Shown: positions 5,430 to 7,292 of the stretch, in pieces
Layout of the letters: each line of letters begins with the position of its first letter
Numbering within the stretch: the stretch's first letter is position 1
DNA from: Cyanobacteria bacterium UBA3803
GTDB taxonomy: Bacteria; Cyanobacteriota; Vampirovibrionia; Gastranaerophilales; Gastranaerophilaceae
Length of the DNA stretch: 7,292 nucleotides
Assembly (NCBI GenBank): GCA_002369055.1
Contig: DFEL01000037.1
Coordinates: forward strand, 1-7,292
Reading direction: 5' to 3'
Program-made: the position numbers and the translations under genes
Notes under the pieces: generated by a model
What the model was told of the DNA's origin: nothing
The model's input: only the letters and a program-made list of their open reading frames with translations
Databases searched by the model: none

Positions 5430-7130
5430 ATGCAAGTAAATCCAGTATCAGAAGTATCGTTTAAGTGTACAAGCAATGTAAAACCCACAAAAAAAGTTGA
5501 AGCTGTAACACAACCGATAGAAACCGAAAAAACAGCTATGCCAAGTGCTGCAACATTGCAAGCAATGCATGGTATTAAACCTCAAAAAATGGGTGTTGCA
5601 AAACCGACCCCTGTTACACATACAAACTATGAAGCATCTCAGTTAATTGCAGAAGCAGGTGTATTTTTATCAAAAAGAGATTTGAAAAATGTTAAAAAAG
5701 TTCTTGCAAAAGGTGATGAGCAAACTAGTAATGTCATGATGCAATTAGAACTTATTAAAAATGGAGATATAGAATCTTCAACATTAAGCCATTACTGGGA
5801 AACAGGTAAAATGAATGATAATCTTGCTAAAGACTTGGATATGGTTTATGAAGCAAGAAAAGCAGGTAAAAATGTTGCTGACGTTTATGTTCCAAATGTA
5901 AAATCTCAAGCAGAAGGTAATAAAACAACAAAAGTTGGTGATGTATTTAAAGTTGCAGACCAAGATAAAATTTATGTAAAAACAGATGAAAATGAATCAA
6001 GACAATTAGACATGGACAAAGATATGTTCATAAAATTGTTCCCACCTGCAAAGAGATTTACAACACAACAACAAAGCATTGGTGATTGCTACTTAGTATC
6101 TACATTAGGTACTTTGATGAATAACGATAAAGCAAGAGTAGCTTTATATGAAGCGTTCCACCAAGACGGCAAAGATGTAACAGTTAAATTTAAAAACGGT
6201 TACGGCGAATACAAATATGAAAATGCAGAATTACCAAAAGACAGAGTTCAAAAATACTCGTTAAAAGGTTCAACAGGTATCAGAATTCTTGAAGATGCTT
6301 ATGGCTTAGATTCTGTAAATAAAGCAGATGCTAACTTCAAAAAAATAATGAATGAAAAAATCGCTAAAAAACGTGAAGAAGTTGAAAAAGCACCTATGAA
6401 CAAAAAAGCTGATGCAATGAAATCGTTAGCCGGACACCAAAAACGTTTAGACGATTATTTAGAAGCAAAAGCTGATCCAAATAGAACCGTTGTTGTTTGT
6501 CGTGATGACAACTTCTATAACATTTACTATGAAGAAGATGAAAACGGTTTGAAGTTTGCAGACTTAAAAGATGATCCTGATAATAAATCAGATAAATTCC
6601 ACAGAGCAGCTGATTTTTACAGAGGTTCTTTAGGCGGATATAACTTTGAAGTTATGGAAAGATTTGGCTTCGGCGGTTTCAGACAATGGAATTTAAACTT
6701 TGAAGAAAAAGAAGTTAAAGCACAAATGATGAAAGATAACTTTAATAAAGATTATGTTATGACAGGCGGTACTCGTGCAAGTGGCGGCAGAGTTGAAAAC
6801 CCAGTTGCAGAAGCAGCAGGTGTATACGGTTTCCATGCTTATACTCTTGAGCCTCAAAAAGATGAAAAAGGTAACTTAACGGTAAGATGCACAAATCCTT
6901 GGAACACATCTTATGATGCAGATATATCTTATGACAAATTCCTTGAATACTATGATTCTGTATCAATTGTTGACGTAAATTCATACGGTAAAAATTTACC
7001 ATTACAAGAACAACCTGTAAAATATGGTAAAGATGGAGCAATAATGGATAAAGATTCTAAAGAAGCACCTGTTATATGGTATAACAATGATAAAACAAAT
7101 GCTCAAAAAGTAGAAGTTAAAAAAGCGTAA
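5430..7130 (+). CDS. Calpain-family (peptidase C2-like) cysteine protease homologue
   Basis: This 566-residue protein was recognised by the calpain active-site signature QQSIGDCYLVSTLGTL (214-229), with Gln214 in the oxyanion position and Cys220 as nucleophile. Further along come GFHAYTL (467-473), with His469, and TNPWN (488-492), with Asn489 before Trp491, which match the calpain 'GHAY' and 'NPWG' motifs. All four catalytic positions therefore appear intact. Residues 1-70 are Lys/Thr/Pro-rich and probably disordered, opening with MQVNPVSEVSFK and with no signal peptide or membrane segment. Residues 71-210 are a mostly helical pre-domain. Cys to His is about 250 residues, against about 157 in m-calpain; the excess includes a charged, likely helical stretch at 302-345. 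No C2-like or EF-hand domain follows. The role is unknown: intracellular processing, or an exported effector by a non-Sec route. AAAGGA (5419-5424) five bases upstream supports the start. It is monocistronic, ending at a hairpin terminator. Confidence 0.82.
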   Translation: MQVNPVSEVSFKCTSNVKPTKKVEAVTQPIETEKTAMPSAATLQAMHGIKPQKMGVAKPTPVTHTNYEASQLIAEAGVFLSKRDLKNVKKVLAKGDEQTSNVMMQLELIKNGDIESSTLSHYWETGKMNDNLAKDLDMVYEARKAGKNVADVYVPNVKSQAEGNKTTKVGDVFKVADQDKIYVKTDENESRQLDMDKDMFIKLFPPAKRFTTQQQSIGDCYLVSTLGTLMNNDKARVALYEAFHQDGKDVTVKFKNGYGEYKYENAELPKDRVQKYSLKGSTGIRILEDAYGLDSVNKADANFKKIMNEKIAKKREEVEKAPMNKKADAMKSLAGHQKRLDDYLEAKADPNRTVVVCRDDNFYNIYYEEDENGLKFADLKDDPDNKSDKFHRAADFYRGSLGGYNFEVMERFGFGGFRQWNLNFEEKEVKAQMMKDNFNKDYVMTGGTRASGGRVENPVAEAAGVYGFHAYTLEPQKDEKGNLTVRCTNPWNTSYDADISYDKFLEYYDSVSIVDVNSYGKNLPLQEQPVKYGKDGAIMDKDSKEAPVIWYNNDKTNAQKVEVKKA

Positions 7131-7151
7131 TAAATATTGATATTTATAAAT

Positions 7152-7183
7152 AAAAATAGGGAGCATTAAGACTCTCTATTTTT
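7152..7183 (+). terminator. Intrinsic (rho-independent) terminator after the calpain-like gene
   Basis: AAAAATAGGGAG (7152-7163) pairs with CTCTCTATTTTT (7172-7183) through 12 positions with a single G-U pair, around an 8-base loop (7164-7171). The five T at 7179-7183 form the descending side and U tract. It starts 21 bases after the stop codon. The A-rich 5' arm could make it work in both directions, but no minus-strand gene ends here. Confidence 0.85.
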
Positions 7184-7198
7184 ATGTTTGAGTAACTT

Positions 7199-7228
7199 TT
7201 GCAAAAAATCTTTTACTAAAAATATAAA
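7199..7228 (+). promoter_or_regulatory. Possible promoter of the gene starting at 7269
   Basis: TTGCAA (7199-7204) and TATAAA (7223-7228) are separated by 18 bases and match consensus at 4/6 and 5/6. They lie directly after the terminator, about 40 bases before the next ATG. In DNA this A+T-rich, matches of this quality arise by chance fairly often. Confidence 0.35.
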
Positions 7229-7268
7229 TTTTTTAAAATAGTTAGATATCAAACAAAAGGGGGGAATT

Positions 7269-7292
7269 ATGACAAACTTTAAAAATGTAGAA
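7269..7292 (+). CDS. Start of an unidentified gene (runs off the right edge)
   Basis: Eight codons are visible, reading MTNFKNVE. The start is supported by a very strong purine run, AAGGGGGG (7257-7264), four bases upstream of the ATG, and by its position after a terminator and a plausible promoter. Nothing can be said about function from eight residues. Confidence 0.6.

Noticed and set aside
6757..7041. 94-codon open frame on the minus strand inside the calpain-like gene
   Set aside because: It lies opposite well-conserved motifs (GFHAY, TNPWN), has low-complexity Leu/His/Gln content and no convincing start signal. It is a shadow of the real gene.
7130..7147. Palindrome ATAAATAT-TG-ATATTTAT just after the calpain-like gene
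   Set aside because: It is made only of A-T pairs with a two-base centre. It would be a weak hairpin, and the G-C-containing terminator immediately downstream explains the end of transcription.

Overview
The window is A+T-rich bacterial DNA in the standard code. It carries seven complete protein genes and the first codons of two more. I think the source is a gut-type, non-photosynthetic relative of cyanobacteria (Gastranaerophilales/Melainabacteria), with moderate confidence. The reasons are the type IV prepilin start (FTLAE...MGIIGVV), the short N-terminal 'NPVSEVSFK' leader on the calpain-like protein (a style I recall from that group), and the base composition. No marker gene here proves it.

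Layout. At the left edge is the start of a minus-strand prepilin-like gene (1-67). It diverges from a small XRE-family regulator (225-542). The 157 bp between their start codons hold a good minus-strand promoter overlapped by several ATACC/GGTAT half-sites, so the regulator may control the prepilin gene and itself. The regulator's end overlaps, tail to tail, the end of a five-gene minus-strand cluster that occupies most of the window (5197 down to 512). In transcription order the cluster is: a short DtxR/MntR-type metalloregulator, TrkA (two RCK units), TrkH (K+ channel-like subunit), a YjbQ/UPF0047 protein, and a GshB-like ATP-grasp ligase. Spacing is tight from trkA onward: ATGA overlap trkA/trkH, a trkH stop codon embedded in the yjbQ ribosome binding site, and 31 bp to the ligase. 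TrkA and TrkH together form a K+ uptake system. In proteobacteria glutathione and its synthesis are tied to K+ homeostasis, which makes the ligase an interesting operon partner.

Diverging from the metalloregulator across a 232-bp gap is a 566-residue calpain-family (C2) cysteine peptidase homologue (5430-7130). It retains the apparent Gln/Cys/His/Asn catalytic set, has no signal peptide, and has an unusually long stretch between Cys and His. It ends at a clear intrinsic terminator (7152-7183). A new plus-strand gene with a strong Shine-Dalgarno starts at 7269 and runs off the window.

No tRNA, rRNA, CRISPR array, insertion sequence or integrase is visible. No gene-free stretch exceeds 300 bp.
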